Assembly (NCBI GenBank): GCA_031549885.1
Contig: JAVBPD010000054.1
Coordinates: forward strand, 1 to 55,588
Source of the DNA: WQUF01 sp031549885
GTDB lineage: Bacteria; Bacillota; Clostridia; Clostridiales; Clostridiaceae
Direction of reading: 5' to 3'
DNA length: 55,588 nt
The notes below the pieces were generated by a model. It made no database searches and had not been told where the DNA came from. It saw only the letters and a program-made list of their open reading frames with translations. Of this stretch, positions 8,114 through 17,142 are shown piece by piece (position 1 is the stretch's first letter; each line of letters starts with the position of its first letter). Position numbers and translations under genes: made by a program.

Positions 8114-8743
8114 GTGTCTAAATTATTAATGATTAAAGAAAATGTATTAAAAGGTAAAACAAAATTAACGGTAAATTTAGTTAAAGAAGCGCTGGATGAA
8201 GGTTTAGAAGCACAAGATATACTTAATGCCATGGTAGATGCCATGGAGGAAATAGGCGAAAACTTTTCAAAAGGTGAAATTTTCGTATCTGAAATGTTAG
8301 TATCAGCAAAGGCAATGCAAAGAGGCGTTGAAATCTTAAAGCCAAAGCTATCATCAGATAATTCAAGCAATTTAGGAAAATGTATAATTGGCACTGTAGC
8401 TGGTGATATGCATGATATAGGCAAAAATCTTGTTGCTATGATGATTGAATCTGTTGGTTTTGAAATGATCGATTTAGGTGTTGATGTACCTAAAGAGAAA
8501 TTCATAAATACCATTAAAGAAAACTCTGATGTAAAACTTGTTGCATTATCTTCTCTTCTTACAACTACAATGCCTGCCATGGGAGAAACTGTTAAAGCTA
8601 TTAAAGAAAGCGGATTAACAGGATTTAAAGTAATTGTTGGAGGAGCTCCAATAACACAGGATTTTGCAAATAAAATTGGAGCAGATGCATATTCAATAGA
8701 TGCTGGCGCTGCATCGCAAAAAGCTAAAGAGCTTGTTTTATAA
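8114..8743 (+). CDS. Corrinoid (B12-binding) methyl carrier protein
   Basis: 209 aa, MtaC/MtvC type. Residues ~1-90 form the helical cap that protects the cofactor (EGLEAQDILNAMVDAMEEIG). Residues ~93-209 are the Rossmann B12 domain: GDMHDIG carries the DxHxxG motif whose His ligates cobalt, followed by the expected LSSLLTT (SxL) and VGGAP (GG) motifs. The start is GTG at 8114 with AGGAGGG before it. It should shuttle the methyl group between the flanking methyltransferases in the cytoplasm. No corrinoid-reactivating ferredoxin protein (RamA/RACE type) is encoded nearby, so it must be supplied elsewhere. Confidence 0.95.
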   Translation: MSKLLMIKENVLKGKTKLTVNLVKEALDEGLEAQDILNAMVDAMEEIGENFSKGEIFVSEMLVSAKAMQRGVEILKPKLSSDNSSNLGKCIIGTVAGDMHDIGKNLVAMMIESVGFEMIDLGVDVPKEKFINTIKENSDVKLVALSSLLTTTMPAMGETVKAIKESGLTGFKVIVGGAPITQDFANKIGADAYSIDAGAASQKAKELVL

Positions 8744-8777
8744 AATCATAAATAAAATATGAGATTATGAGGTTATT

Positions 8778-9575
8778 ATGATTATAATTGGAGAAAAAAT
8801 AAATGGTAGCATTCCTTCTGTTAAAAAGGCAATTGCAGAAAAAGATGAAAATTTTATAAGAAATCTTGCTAAACTGCAAGCTGAAGCAGGAGTGAATTTT
8901 ATCGATGTGTGTGCATCAGTTGAAGATAGCAAAGAAGCCTGTACCATGAAATGGCTTATTGAATTAGTCCAAGAAGTAACAGATATACCATTATCCATAG
9001 ATAGCCCTAATGCTAATACTTGTGTTAATGTAATGAAATATTGCAAAAGGCCAGGATTAATCAATTCTGTATCTGGTGAAGGCAATAAAATGGACATGGT
9101 CTTTCCTGCCATTGCAAATACAAAGTGGGAAGTAATTGCTCTTCTTTGTGATGATACTGGTATACCCAAAACAATGGAGAAGCGTTTAGATGTATTTAAA
9201 AATATTATGGAAAAAGCGCAAAAGTATAACATCAGCGCTTTAAGGATGCATATTGACCCTCTTGTTGAAATGCTTTGCGCTAAAGATGATGGAATTAATA
9301 TTTTTTTTAATGCGTGCTTAAAAATTAAAGAGAAGTATAAGGATATACATATTACTGGCGCAGCTAGTAACGTTTCCTTTAATTTACCAGTGAGGAGACT
9401 TGTAAATCAAGCATTTGTGGTTCTTGCTATGAATGCTGGAATGGATAGCGTAATTATAGATCCTTTAAACAAAGATTTAATGGGAATGATTTATGCAACA
9501 GAAGCATGCCTTGGCATGGATGAGAATTGCATAGAATACATTACTGCATTTAGAAATGGTTTATTTACTAAATAA
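8778..9575 (+). CDS. Pterin-binding methyltransferase (MeTr/AcsE-like, methyl-corrinoid to tetrahydrofolate)
   Basis: 265 aa with the dihydropteroate-synthase-like TIM barrel used by AcsE, MtrH and MetH. Visible landmarks are the N-terminal IIIGEKINGSIPSV (the substrate-binding N in GExIN), GVNFIDVCAS, PLSIDSPN, and the C-terminal NAGMDSVIIDPLN. It most likely transfers the methyl group from the corrinoid protein to tetrahydrofolate, feeding the Wood-Ljungdahl methyl branch or methionine synthesis. It is the last gene of the operon and ends at a strong terminator. Confidence 0.9.
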   Translation: MIIIGEKINGSIPSVKKAIAEKDENFIRNLAKLQAEAGVNFIDVCASVEDSKEACTMKWLIELVQEVTDIPLSIDSPNANTCVNVMKYCKRPGLINSVSGEGNKMDMVFPAIANTKWEVIALLCDDTGIPKTMEKRLDVFKNIMEKAQKYNISALRMHIDPLVEMLCAKDDGINIFFNACLKIKEKYKDIHITGAASNVSFNLPVRRLVNQAFVVLAMNAGMDSVIIDPLNKDLMGMIYATEACLGMDENCIEYITAFRNGLFTK

Positions 9576-9597
9576 ACTAACTTTTCATTTTAAAGTT

Positions 9598-9630
9598 AAA
9601 AAATCCCTCAAATTAAATGAGGGATTTTTT
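9598..9630. terminator. Bidirectional terminator between the methyltransferase and nucleoside operons
   Basis: AAAAAATCCCTCA (9598-9610) pairs with TGAGGGATTTTTT (9618-9630), giving T runs on both strands. It ends the methyltransferase operon on the plus strand and the cdd gene, whose stop starts at 9630, on the minus strand. Confidence 0.9.
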
Positions 9631-10034
9631 TATAAGTTCTCTGGCCCAAAAGCATGAGGCAAGAGATCATTATTTAATTTATACTCAATATATCCTCTTT
9701 TATCATTCTTTGATTCTTCTACTACTATTATTTCTGGATTAAACTCATATAATACTTGTCTACATACACCACAAGGTGCTGAAGTTGAATCTTTATCTGA
9801 ATCTGAAACCACAGCAATTTTTACAAAATCCTTATGCCCATCACATATTGCACAGCACACTGCAGAACGTTCTGCACAAATTGTTGGTGAATAAGCTGCA
9901 TTTTCAATATTGCATCCAGTATAAACGCTTCCATCAGAGCATAAAAGTGCAGCTCCTACCCTAAAATTTGAATAAGGCGCATAAGCCTTAGGTATCATTT
10001 TTTTTGCCATTTCTAATAATTCTAAATTATTCAA
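9630..10034 (-). CDS. cdd: Cytidine deaminase
   Basis: 134 aa, the usual length of the tetrameric homologues. It hydrolyses cytidine and deoxycytidine to uridine and deoxyuridine. Seen: YAPYSNFRVGAAL near the N-terminus, the zinc site CAERSA with its proton-shuttling Glu, and PCGVCRQ supplying the other two Cys ligands. It is the last gene of the nucleoside operon, about 20 bases after the BMP lipoprotein gene, which fits salvage of imported pyrimidine nucleosides. Confidence 0.97.
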   Translation of the reverse strand: MNNLELLEMAKKMIPKAYAPYSNFRVGAALLCSDGSVYTGCNIENAAYSPTICAERSAVCCAICDGHKDFVKIAVVSDSDKDSTSAPCGVCRQVLYEFNPEIIVVEESKNDKRGYIEYKLNNDLLPHAFGPENL

Positions 10035-10053
10035 AAAATCACATCCTCATTAA

Positions 10054-11115
10054 TTATTTAACGCTATTTACTATATCTTGCACTTGTGTATCTTGCATGT
10101 CAAAAGCTGAATCAACCTTTACACTGCCTTTTTTCATCTCATCCATTGTATCATTTACTTTTTTAATAAAATCTGCATCTACTACACTCTTTGTATTGTC
10201 ATCTATAACGACACCAACGCAATCTTTATCTATTCCAAGCATTTCATATCCACCTTTAAAAGTGCCATTTTTTACTCTTTCAATAGCTTGATATACTGCA
10301 TTATCAACTCTCTTAAGTGCCGATGTTATTATATACTTTTGTTCTGGTTTACCTTGATATTGAGCTGCTTGATCAGAGTCTACTCCTATTACATATTTTT
10401 CAGATTGAGCACAAGCTTCTATAGTTCCTGCTCCTGCTGCACCTGCAACAGAAAATATAACATCTGCTTTGTTTGAATTTATTTGTGCAAGGGCAAGTTC
10501 TTTTGCTTTTGCAGAATTTGTGAAATCATTTGTATAAGAAACACAAACTTTAATATTTGGATTTACAGATTTTGCTCCTTGTATGTAACCAACTAAAAAG
10601 TCCCATATAATAGGTGTATTATCCATACCGCCAACAAATCCTAATATACCAGTTTTAGAAGCCTTAGCAGCTATCATACCTGCTAAATAAGATCCTTGAT
10701 TAGCTCTAAATAAAAAAGAATAAACATTATCGATATTCTCAATTTGATCATCAAAAATAACGTATTTAATATCTTTATGTTGAGGAGCAGCTACAGTAAG
10801 TGGATCATGCATATTAAAAGTACCAACCACTATTACACTAGGCTTCTTATCTGAAGCTTCTTGAAGCGCTGTCTCATATTTTGTAGTATCTGCTGTTATA
10901 TCTACTATATCAGTTGAAAATGTATCTGCAAAATCTTTTCCAGCTTTTTCTACACCAGATTTAGCAGAATCAAAGAATGATTTATCTCCATACTGAGTTC
11001 CAAGCAATACAACTTTTTGCTTAGAAGAATCCCCTGATCCACTATTTCCCCCACAGGCAGCAATAGACATTGAAATCATAATAGTTGCAATTATCAAAGA
11101 TATAACTTTTTTCAT
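10054..11115 (-). CDS. BMP-family (PnrA-like) nucleoside-binding lipoprotein
   Basis: 353 aa. A signal peptide ends in a lipobox (SIAAC, then a Gly/Ser-rich linker), so the protein should be lipid-anchored outside the membrane. The body has the basic membrane protein/PnrA pattern: VVLLGTQYGDKSFFDSAKSG, FVGGMDNTPIIWDFLVGY, ADVIFSVAGAAGAGTIEAC and GVDSDQAAQYQ. Members bind purine or other nucleosides and deliver them to an ABC permease. The ATPase and permeases of such a system lie upstream in the same operon. Confidence 0.93.
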   Translation of the reverse strand: MKKVISLIIATIMISMSIAACGGNSGSGDSSKQKVVLLGTQYGDKSFFDSAKSGVEKAGKDFADTFSTDIVDITADTTKYETALQEASDKKPSVIVVGTFNMHDPLTVAAPQHKDIKYVIFDDQIENIDNVYSFLFRANQGSYLAGMIAAKASKTGILGFVGGMDNTPIIWDFLVGYIQGAKSVNPNIKVCVSYTNDFTNSAKAKELALAQINSNKADVIFSVAGAAGAGTIEACAQSEKYVIGVDSDQAAQYQGKPEQKYIITSALKRVDNAVYQAIERVKNGTFKGGYEMLGIDKDCVGVVIDDNTKSVVDADFIKKVNDTMDEMKKGSVKVDSAFDMQDTQVQDIVNSVK

Positions 11116-11139
11116 TATTATTTCCTCCTATATTTTAAA

Positions 11140-11859
11140 TTAAGCAAGTTCTAATGCTATTTCCATCATTTTAGTAAATGAAGTTTGTCTTTCTTCAGAA
11201 GTAGTTTGCTCTCCTGTTAAAATTACATCTGAAACAGTAACTATACAAAGAGCATTTACTCCTGCATATGCTGCATTCATATACAGCGCTGCAGCTTCCA
11301 TTTCTCCAGCTAAAACACCAAGTTTTATCCACTCTTTGAGACCATCTTTTTTTGCATTATAAAATACATCTCCTGAGCAAATATTCCCAATTTTAACAGG
11401 TATATTTTTCTTATTTGCAACATTTACAGCTTTTTGCAAAAGTTCGTAACTACAAATTGGTGCAAAAGTGCCTGGCAATTCAAATTGAGCTGCATAATTT
11501 GAATCTGTACAAGCCCCCATTCCAAATATGATATCATAAAGCTTTACATCAGGGTGCATTCCACCTGCAGTACCAACTCTTATAAGATTTTTACATCCAT
11601 AAAAATGTATTAATTCATAAGAATAAATTCCCATAGATGGCATTCCCATTCCTGTGCCTTGTACAGAAACTCTTTTTCCTTTATATGTTCCTGTATATCC
11701 AAGCATACCACGAACATTATTATAAAGTTTTGCATCTTCTAAATAAGTCTCTGCAATAAATTTAGCTCTCAAAGGATCTCCTGGAAGTAGAACAGTTTCT
11801 GCAATATCACCAGGCTTTGCTAAATTGTGTGGTGTTGGTTTCAAATTTTCCTTATTCAT
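11140..11859 (-). CDS. deoD: Purine nucleoside phosphorylase, DeoD type
   Basis: 239 aa, typical of the hexameric DeoD family. It cleaves purine (deoxy)nucleosides with phosphate to the base and (deoxy)ribose-1-phosphate. Seen: TVLLPGDPLRAKFIAETYL, the phosphate/nucleoside loops RGMLGYTGTYKG and GMGMPSMGIYSYEL, RVGTAGG, EMEAAALYM (nucleoside ribose site) and VSDVILTGEQTT. It sits between the lipoprotein gene and the MgsA-like gene in the nucleoside operon. Confidence 0.97.
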   Translation of the reverse strand: MNKENLKPTPHNLAKPGDIAETVLLPGDPLRAKFIAETYLEDAKLYNNVRGMLGYTGTYKGKRVSVQGTGMGMPSMGIYSYELIHFYGCKNLIRVGTAGGMHPDVKLYDIIFGMGACTDSNYAAQFELPGTFAPICSYELLQKAVNVANKKNIPVKIGNICSGDVFYNAKKDGLKEWIKLGVLAGEMEAAALYMNAAYAGVNALCIVTVSDVILTGEQTTSEERQTSFTKMMEIALELA

Positions 11860-11868
11860 CTTGTCCCC

Positions 11869-12495
11869 CTAAAATTGAAATTCATTATAATTAAATGGAT
11901 TTTCTACTTTGTTTATTTCTTCAGTTTTTTCCTTTTCCAGTATTTCTAAAAGTTTTTCTTTATGCATTCCTTTGTCATATTCATCACAATGAGGTATGAC
12001 AATGCTAGCTTCTTTAAGAAAATGTTCTACATCTCTGCCAAGGGCACGTCCTTCATCAGTATGCATGTCTAAAGCATAATCTGGTATTTTAGGTATAATA
12101 CCTTGTTCAAATTCTTTTATAACAATATTCTTTAATTCATCTGTGCTTCTCTCTTTTTTACATGCACAAAGGTATCTTATAGCCATGAAAAAGAATATAG
12201 GCCTATCTCCATCATCATATGGAAATTCTCTTCTCATTTGATTTAATGAATTAATTAAAATTGGAGCATTTGTATCTCCAAAGCCAATATCTTCCACACT
12301 AATAGCAATAAGCCTTCTCCATAATTTATCTTCAAATTGTGGGCTGGTAATATACATTTCATAAGCTATCCTTACAGCTATTTCCATTTCTCCCCTGCGA
12401 ATTGACTTTTGAAGTCCCGAAACTAAAAGATCACCTTTAATACCATTTCTTGAAACTATTTTTGCCCATGGGTCATATGACATGAATTTGCTCAA
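11869..12495 (-). CDS. Stand-alone MgsA/RarA C-terminal-domain protein
   Basis: 208 aa. The segment DLLVSGLQKSIRRGEMEIAV and following AYEMY...LWRRLIAISVEDIGFG closely resembles the C-terminal helical domain of the RarA/MgsA AAA+ recombination factor (LQKSIRRG...A..EDIG). The AAA+ ATPase half is absent: there is no Walker A or B motif. The C-terminal tail is charged. Its position inside a nucleoside uptake and salvage operon, between permease and deoD, suggests a metabolic or regulatory role in that context, but I know of no proven function. Tight spacing (9 and 12 bases) to both neighbours indicates co-transcription. Confidence 0.75.
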   Translation of the reverse strand: MSKFMSYDPWAKIVSRNGIKGDLLVSGLQKSIRRGEMEIAVRIAYEMYITSPQFEDKLWRRLIAISVEDIGFGDTNAPILINSLNQMRREFPYDDGDRPIFFFMAIRYLCACKKERSTDELKNIVIKEFEQGIIPKIPDYALDMHTDEGRALGRDVEHFLKEASIVIPHCDEYDKGMHKEKLLEILEKEKTEEINKVENPFNYNEFQF

Positions 12496-12507
12496 AATAA
12501 ATCCCCC

Positions 12508-13458
12508 CTAAAATTCAAATACTTCCTTATTTCTTTTTTTCATTACAAAAGAGTATATAGCATAGAGAACTATGATAAATAAATAAGGCGACATTTTAAA
12601 TAATAAATCATACTTTTGATTCACAGTTGCAATATTATTAGAAACTGCTTCTGAAAAACCATAAATTAGCGATGCAAAGAATCCAATTACTGGGTTAGAC
12701 CCTGACATAGCATCTGTAGCAAGGGCCAAATAACCACGACCTGCTGTCATCCTATCGTTAAAGAAGGAAAGGTATCCCATAGATAAGAACATTCCCCCAA
12801 GAGCTGCCATTATTCCACTAATAGTAAGTGATATAAATTGCACCCTTCCAACTTTAATTCCAACAGATTTTGCAGCATGTTCATTTTCACCCACTGCTCG
12901 TATTTGAAGTCCAAGTGGAGTTTTAAATAAAAAAAGCCACATTAAAATAACAAGCAATATACCGAGGTAAGTCAATAAATTATGCCCTGAAATAGCTTTA
13001 TCTAAAAAAGATCCAATTAATGGTATGTAATTTAAAAAAGGTATTTTTAAAACAGGAAAAGTTGAACTTGTCAAAGCTGAAGTAACACCTTTGTCATGTA
13101 TTAATGTATACATTATAAATACAGTTCCCCCGGTTGCAGCTAAATTTAAAGCAATACCTGATATGACTATATTTGCTTTTAATTTAAGTGAGAAAAATCC
13201 AAGTGACCATGCAAATATAAGGCCAATTAATATGCCGCAAAGCATACCTACAATTAATCCAGGTACACCAGCTCCACAAAATGAACTTACAAGAACCCCT
13301 GTTAATGCAGCGCTTAACATTGTTCCTTCAATTGCTAAATTTAAAATCCCACATTTTGAAGCTATGTTTGCAGCTAATGTAGCATATAAAACTGGAGTTG
13401 TAACTCTAATAACTGAATACCAAAATTCTGGTGTAATTAAAAATTTAAAAATTTCCAT
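12508..13458 (-). CDS. ABC transporter permease for nucleosides (second permease)
   Basis: 316 aa, about eight to ten membrane segments, of the RbsC/BPD_transp_2 class. Family signs are ANIASKCGILNLAIEGTML near the N-terminus, the cytoplasmic GLQIRAVGENEHAAKSVGIKV loop that contacts the ATPase, and the ALATDAMSG region. It pairs with the permease encoded 15 bases upstream and with the ATPase at 14575 to form a CUT2-like nucleoside importer using the BMP lipoprotein. Confidence 0.92.
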   Translation of the reverse strand: MEIFKFLITPEFWYSVIRVTTPVLYATLAANIASKCGILNLAIEGTMLSAALTGVLVSSFCGAGVPGLIVGMLCGILIGLIFAWSLGFFSLKLKANIVISGIALNLAATGGTVFIMYTLIHDKGVTSALTSSTFPVLKIPFLNYIPLIGSFLDKAISGHNLLTYLGILLVILMWLFLFKTPLGLQIRAVGENEHAAKSVGIKVGRVQFISLTISGIMAALGGMFLSMGYLSFFNDRMTAGRGYLALATDAMSGSNPVIGFFASLIYGFSEAVSNNIATVNQKYDLLFKMSPYLFIIVLYAIYSFVMKKRNKEVFEF

Positions 13459-13472
13459 AATATCACCTCAAA

Positions 13473-14573
13473 CTATCCCTTATTTTCTTCTAATGACATT
13501 TCATATACTTTATTTTCAAGGGCAATTTTTTGTTCTCTGCGAATTTTCATGGCATATAAAAATCTTTCAGCTGACACAAGTAATATAATGATTCCCTGCA
13601 TTATAGATATAAGGGTATTATCCACATCAGAATTTCTTGCCATAACATCTGCACCGATTCTTAAAAAAGATAGAAAAAATGCTGCCACAGGGACTAGTTC
13701 TGGCCTTGACGCTGCAAGTATATTTACAAGCATACCATCCCAGACATACATTACTTGTAAATTCCAATTAAACCTATTATACATCCCTAACATTTGAATA
13801 GATCCACCCATTCCAGCTAAAGCACCACCTATAAATTGGGCAACTAATACAACTAAACCTACTTTTATTCCAGAATACTTTGCAAATCTTCTATTTAAAC
13901 CTGTAACTCTAAGTTCATATCCATAGCTTGACCTTTGAACTACAAAATACATGACTATAATAACTAAAATCATTATTGCAAATCCCCAATGAAGTGAATA
14001 TTGAGGAAATATCTTTGAAATTTTTGCATTTTGTTCAAATGGAAAAGATTGATTACCTGTTGAAGTATCTAAAACTGTCCTATTTATAATAAAAAGCCCT
14101 AAGAAGAAAAACACATAATTAAACATAAGTGAAACTACTACTTCATTTGCACCAGTATATCTTTTAATTAAAGCAGGAATCATATTTATAAACCCACCAA
14201 TGATTGCCACAACTAAAATAATTACAAATTGAAAAATACCTGGCGGAAGCTTAAGCTGTATTGCTAAAACAGATGAAATAACTGCACCTATATAAAAAGA
14301 TCCATCAGCTCCCATATTAAAAAGCCCAGATTTTAAAACTATATTCATGGCAAGCCCAGTAAAAACCAAAGGAATCATATAAGAAAGCACATCAATAAAA
14401 CTCCGAATTGTAGATACTGGACCTAAGAACAATTCCCTTATTGCATTTAAAGGATCACCGCTTACAAGCATTACAATAATTCCAATTATTAAAAATGATA
14501 TTAAAATGGCAATGATCATTCTAAAGAGTGTAAAATAATCTGTTTTTTTAGCTTTTTTATTTTTTGTAACCAT
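13473..14573 (-). CDS. ABC transporter permease for nucleosides (first permease)
   Basis: About 366 aa. Multi-spanning protein of the same class as its neighbour: AMNIVLKSGLFNMGADGSF and the coupling loop YELRVTGLNRRFAKYSGIKV are visible. The start was moved to ATG 14573 (MVTKNKK), preceded by AAGAGG; the upstream in-frame Met would lie inside the ATPase gene. This start lies next to the ATPase stop codon (14575-14577), so coupled translation is likely. The charged C-terminus contains MKIRREQK. Confidence 0.92.
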   Translation of the reverse strand: MVTKNKKAKKTDYFTLFRMIIAILISFLIIGIIVMLVSGDPLNAIRELFLGPVSTIRSFIDVLSYMIPLVFTGLAMNIVLKSGLFNMGADGSFYIGAVISSVLAIQLKLPPGIFQFVIILVVAIIGGFINMIPALIKRYTGANEVVVSLMFNYVFFFLGLFIINRTVLDTSTGNQSFPFEQNAKISKIFPQYSLHWGFAIMILVIIVMYFVVQRSSYGYELRVTGLNRRFAKYSGIKVGLVVLVAQFIGGALAGMGGSIQMLGMYNRFNWNLQVMYVWDGMLVNILAASRPELVPVAAFFLSFLRIGADVMARNSDVDNTLISIMQGIIILLVSAERFLYAMKIRREQKIALENKVYEMSLEENKG

Positions 14574-14574
14574 A

Positions 14575-16131
14575 TTACACCTCTTGCAATTTAAATTCTT
14601 TATCTTCTTTAAGTCCAAGCATATAAAGCCCCAGTTCTTCTTCTGTAGTATTCTTTATATTGGTTAAATGTCCTACTATTTTTCCTTTATTAAAAACTAC
14701 AATCCTATCAGAAAGAGCTAAAAGTTCCGTCAAATCAGCAGATATAAGTAAAATAGCACAACCTTCTTCCCTCATATTTAACATCTTATTGTGTATAAGC
14801 TCCTCTGCTCCCACATCAATTCCTCTAGTTGGGTGATTGATTAAAAGTATCTTTGCACCAGAAGTAAATTCTCTTGCCACAACTGCTTTTTGCATGTTAC
14901 CACCAGAAAGTCCTTTTAATTTTGTCTTCACATCCTTAGTTTTAATATTAAATTCTATTACAAGCTTTTTAACAAAATCATCTATCTTATTAAAATCCAT
15001 CATACCCATATTTGTAAAATCACGAAATTTATTAGCTACCATGTTATCATCTAAAGGTAAATCAAGTATGCACCCATTATCCATACGGTCTTCAGGCACG
15101 TGTGCAAGTCCAAAATTTCTCAAATCACCTGGCGAAGAGCCTGTTATATTTTTTCCGTTCATGTAAATGTTTCCAGCATCTGGTTTTAATAGTCCTGAAA
15201 TTATAGATGCAAACTCGCTTTGCCCATTCCCTTCTACTCCAGCAATTCCTAATATCTCTCCACTTTTAACAGAAAGAGATATTCCTTGTAATTTACACAC
15301 TCCAAATTTATCCGTATAGACTAAATCTGAAACTTTAAGCAATTTGTTGCCAAATTTAATCTCTTTTTTGTTATACTTTAAAATGACTTGATGCCCTACC
15401 ATGAGCTTTGATATTTCATTTTCAGTAATTTCATTCACATTATATGTGCCCATACTCATTCCGCTTTTTAAAATTGTCAAGCGATCTGAGATTCTTTTCA
15501 CTTCATTTAATTTATGAGAAATAAAAATTATAGTAAAACCTTGCTTTTTTAAGTTTATAAGCTGTTCAAATAATTGATCAGTCTCTTGAGGTGTTAAAAC
15601 AGCAGTAGGTTCATCTAAGATTAAAACCTTAGCCCCTCTATATAAAGCTTTTAAAATCTCAAGCTTTTGCTTCATACCTACGCTTATATCTCTAACGAGC
15701 TTTTTAGGCTCTATTTGAAAGTTGTATTTTTTAGCTATATTTGAAGCTTCATTAATGCAAGAAGCAGCATCAGTAAAAACACCCATCTTGGTTTTTTCAA
15801 CACCAAGCATTAAATTTTCAGCCACAGTAAATGAAGGAATCAACATAAAATGTTGATGTACCATCCCAAGTCCCTTTTCTATAGCATCCTTGGAAGATGT
15901 AAAATGAACTTTTTCTCCTTTAAAATAAATATCACCACTTGTAACAGATTCAATTCCAAATAATATTTTCATTAAAGTTGATTTTCCTGCGCCATTTTCT
16001 CCAACTAATGCATGAATCTCGCCTTCTCTTACAGAAAAATTAATATTGTGATTTGCAATAATACCACCTTCATATATTTTAGTTATGTTTTTTACTTCAA
16101 GGATATTTGATATAGTTTTATTCTCATCCAC
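14575..16131 (-). CDS. Nucleoside ABC transporter ATPase with two ABC domains
   Basis: 518 aa, RbsA/NupO type. The N-terminal cassette carries Walker A GENGAGKST, signature ISVGMKQK and Walker B VLILDEPTAVLTP. The C-terminal cassette has the looser GVEGNGQSE Walker A, LSGGNMQKA signature and ILLINHPTRGID in place of the usual Walker B DEPT, a degeneracy common in sugar/nucleoside importers. It powers uptake through the two downstream permeases. Encoded after the ribokinase-like gene in the same operon. Confidence 0.95.
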   Translation of the reverse strand: MDENKTISNILEVKNITKIYEGGIIANHNINFSVREGEIHALVGENGAGKSTLMKILFGIESVTSGDIYFKGEKVHFTSSKDAIEKGLGMVHQHFMLIPSFTVAENLMLGVEKTKMGVFTDAASCINEASNIAKKYNFQIEPKKLVRDISVGMKQKLEILKALYRGAKVLILDEPTAVLTPQETDQLFEQLINLKKQGFTIIFISHKLNEVKRISDRLTILKSGMSMGTYNVNEITENEISKLMVGHQVILKYNKKEIKFGNKLLKVSDLVYTDKFGVCKLQGISLSVKSGEILGIAGVEGNGQSEFASIISGLLKPDAGNIYMNGKNITGSSPGDLRNFGLAHVPEDRMDNGCILDLPLDDNMVANKFRDFTNMGMMDFNKIDDFVKKLVIEFNIKTKDVKTKLKGLSGGNMQKAVVAREFTSGAKILLINHPTRGIDVGAEELIHNKMLNMREEGCAILLISADLTELLALSDRIVVFNKGKIVGHLTNIKNTTEEELGLYMLGLKEDKEFKLQEV

Positions 16132-16154
16132 ATTAACTCTCCTTTATATCAGAA

Positions 16155-17105
16155 TTAACAACAATGCTCTTTTATAAAATCATAATGATCATTATAAAAT
16201 ACATCTATTTCTTCTCTTTTTGGCATGGCTATTGCCGTACCATATTTTGTAACTGACAGCGTTGCAACAAATGACCCAAATATGCATGCCTGAAAGAAAT
16301 CCTTCCCTTCAGAAAGTCCTACAACAAATCCTCCATTGAAAGCATCTCCAGCTCCTGTAGTATCAATTGAATGAACTTTAACGGCAGGTATCATCATATC
16401 TTTTACACCATCATTGCAATAAACTCCCAACTCTCCCAAAGTGATAGCAACTTTTTTCACACCTTTTTTAAAAAAATATTCTGCAGCTTTTTTGCAATCT
16501 ATGCTATTTGATATGCTCATTCCTGATAAAATAGAAGCTTCAACTTCATTTGGCGTTATAATGTCTATTTTAGAAAATAGCTCATCATCTATATCCTGAA
16601 TAGGAGCTGGATTTAATACAGTAATTATCCCTTTTTTTTGTGCCATTTCTATTATTTTTTTTGTAGCTTCAATATTTACTTCTAGCTGAGTAAGGAGAAT
16701 ATGGCTCTCTTTTAATATACTTGCACAAGATTCAAGCTCAATTTGTGAAATATTATTGCATGCACCTGGCACAACTAATATTAAATTATTAGACTCATAA
16801 TCAACCATTATAAGTGCAGCCCCAGTTTCCCCATCTTCATCAATAAATATATAAGGAGAATACAATCCTTCTTTTTTAAAATTATCTAAAGCAAAAGATC
16901 CAAATATGTCTCTGCCAATCTTTGTAATAAGAGTTACATCACCTCCAGCTCTTTTAGCAGCAATAGCTTGATTGGAACCCTTTCCTCCAGATCCGGTTCT
17001 AAACTTTGTTCCTAATATGGTTTCTCCTTTTATAGGTAAGTGCTGAGCGTAAGCAGTAAGGTCAGTTACATAGCTTCCCATTACACAAATTTTTTTATTA
17101 ACCAT
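16155..17105 (-). CDS. rbsK: Ribokinase-like PfkB-family kinase
   Basis: 316 aa. The N-terminal GSGGKGSNQAIAAKRAGG and the C-terminal DTTGAGDAFNGGF, with the catalytic Asp, are the two PfkB signatures in ribokinase form; ITLGELGVYCND and NPAPIQ also match. It most likely phosphorylates ribose released from nucleosides, though deoxyribose or a nucleoside could be the true substrate, since the operon imports nucleosides. Placed directly after the LacI-type regulator gene. The ribosome site is modest. Confidence 0.88.
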   Translation of the reverse strand: MVNKKICVMGSYVTDLTAYAQHLPIKGETILGTKFRTGSGGKGSNQAIAAKRAGGDVTLITKIGRDIFGSFALDNFKKEGLYSPYIFIDEDGETGAALIMVDYESNNLILVVPGACNNISQIELESCASILKESHILLTQLEVNIEATKKIIEMAQKKGIITVLNPAPIQDIDDELFSKIDIITPNEVEASILSGMSISNSIDCKKAAEYFFKKGVKKVAITLGELGVYCNDGVKDMMIPAVKVHSIDTTGAGDAFNGGFVVGLSEGKDFFQACIFGSFVATLSVTKYGTAIAMPKREEIDVFYNDHYDFIKEHCC

Positions 17106-17142
17106 CCTTTTTAATTATCCTTTCATTCCATCTTACCTTTTT

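Noticed and set aside
7762..8580. A 272-codon reverse-strand open frame
   Set aside because: It lies opposite the methyltransferase and corrinoid protein genes, whose motifs and ribosome sites are clear; its translation shows no domain.
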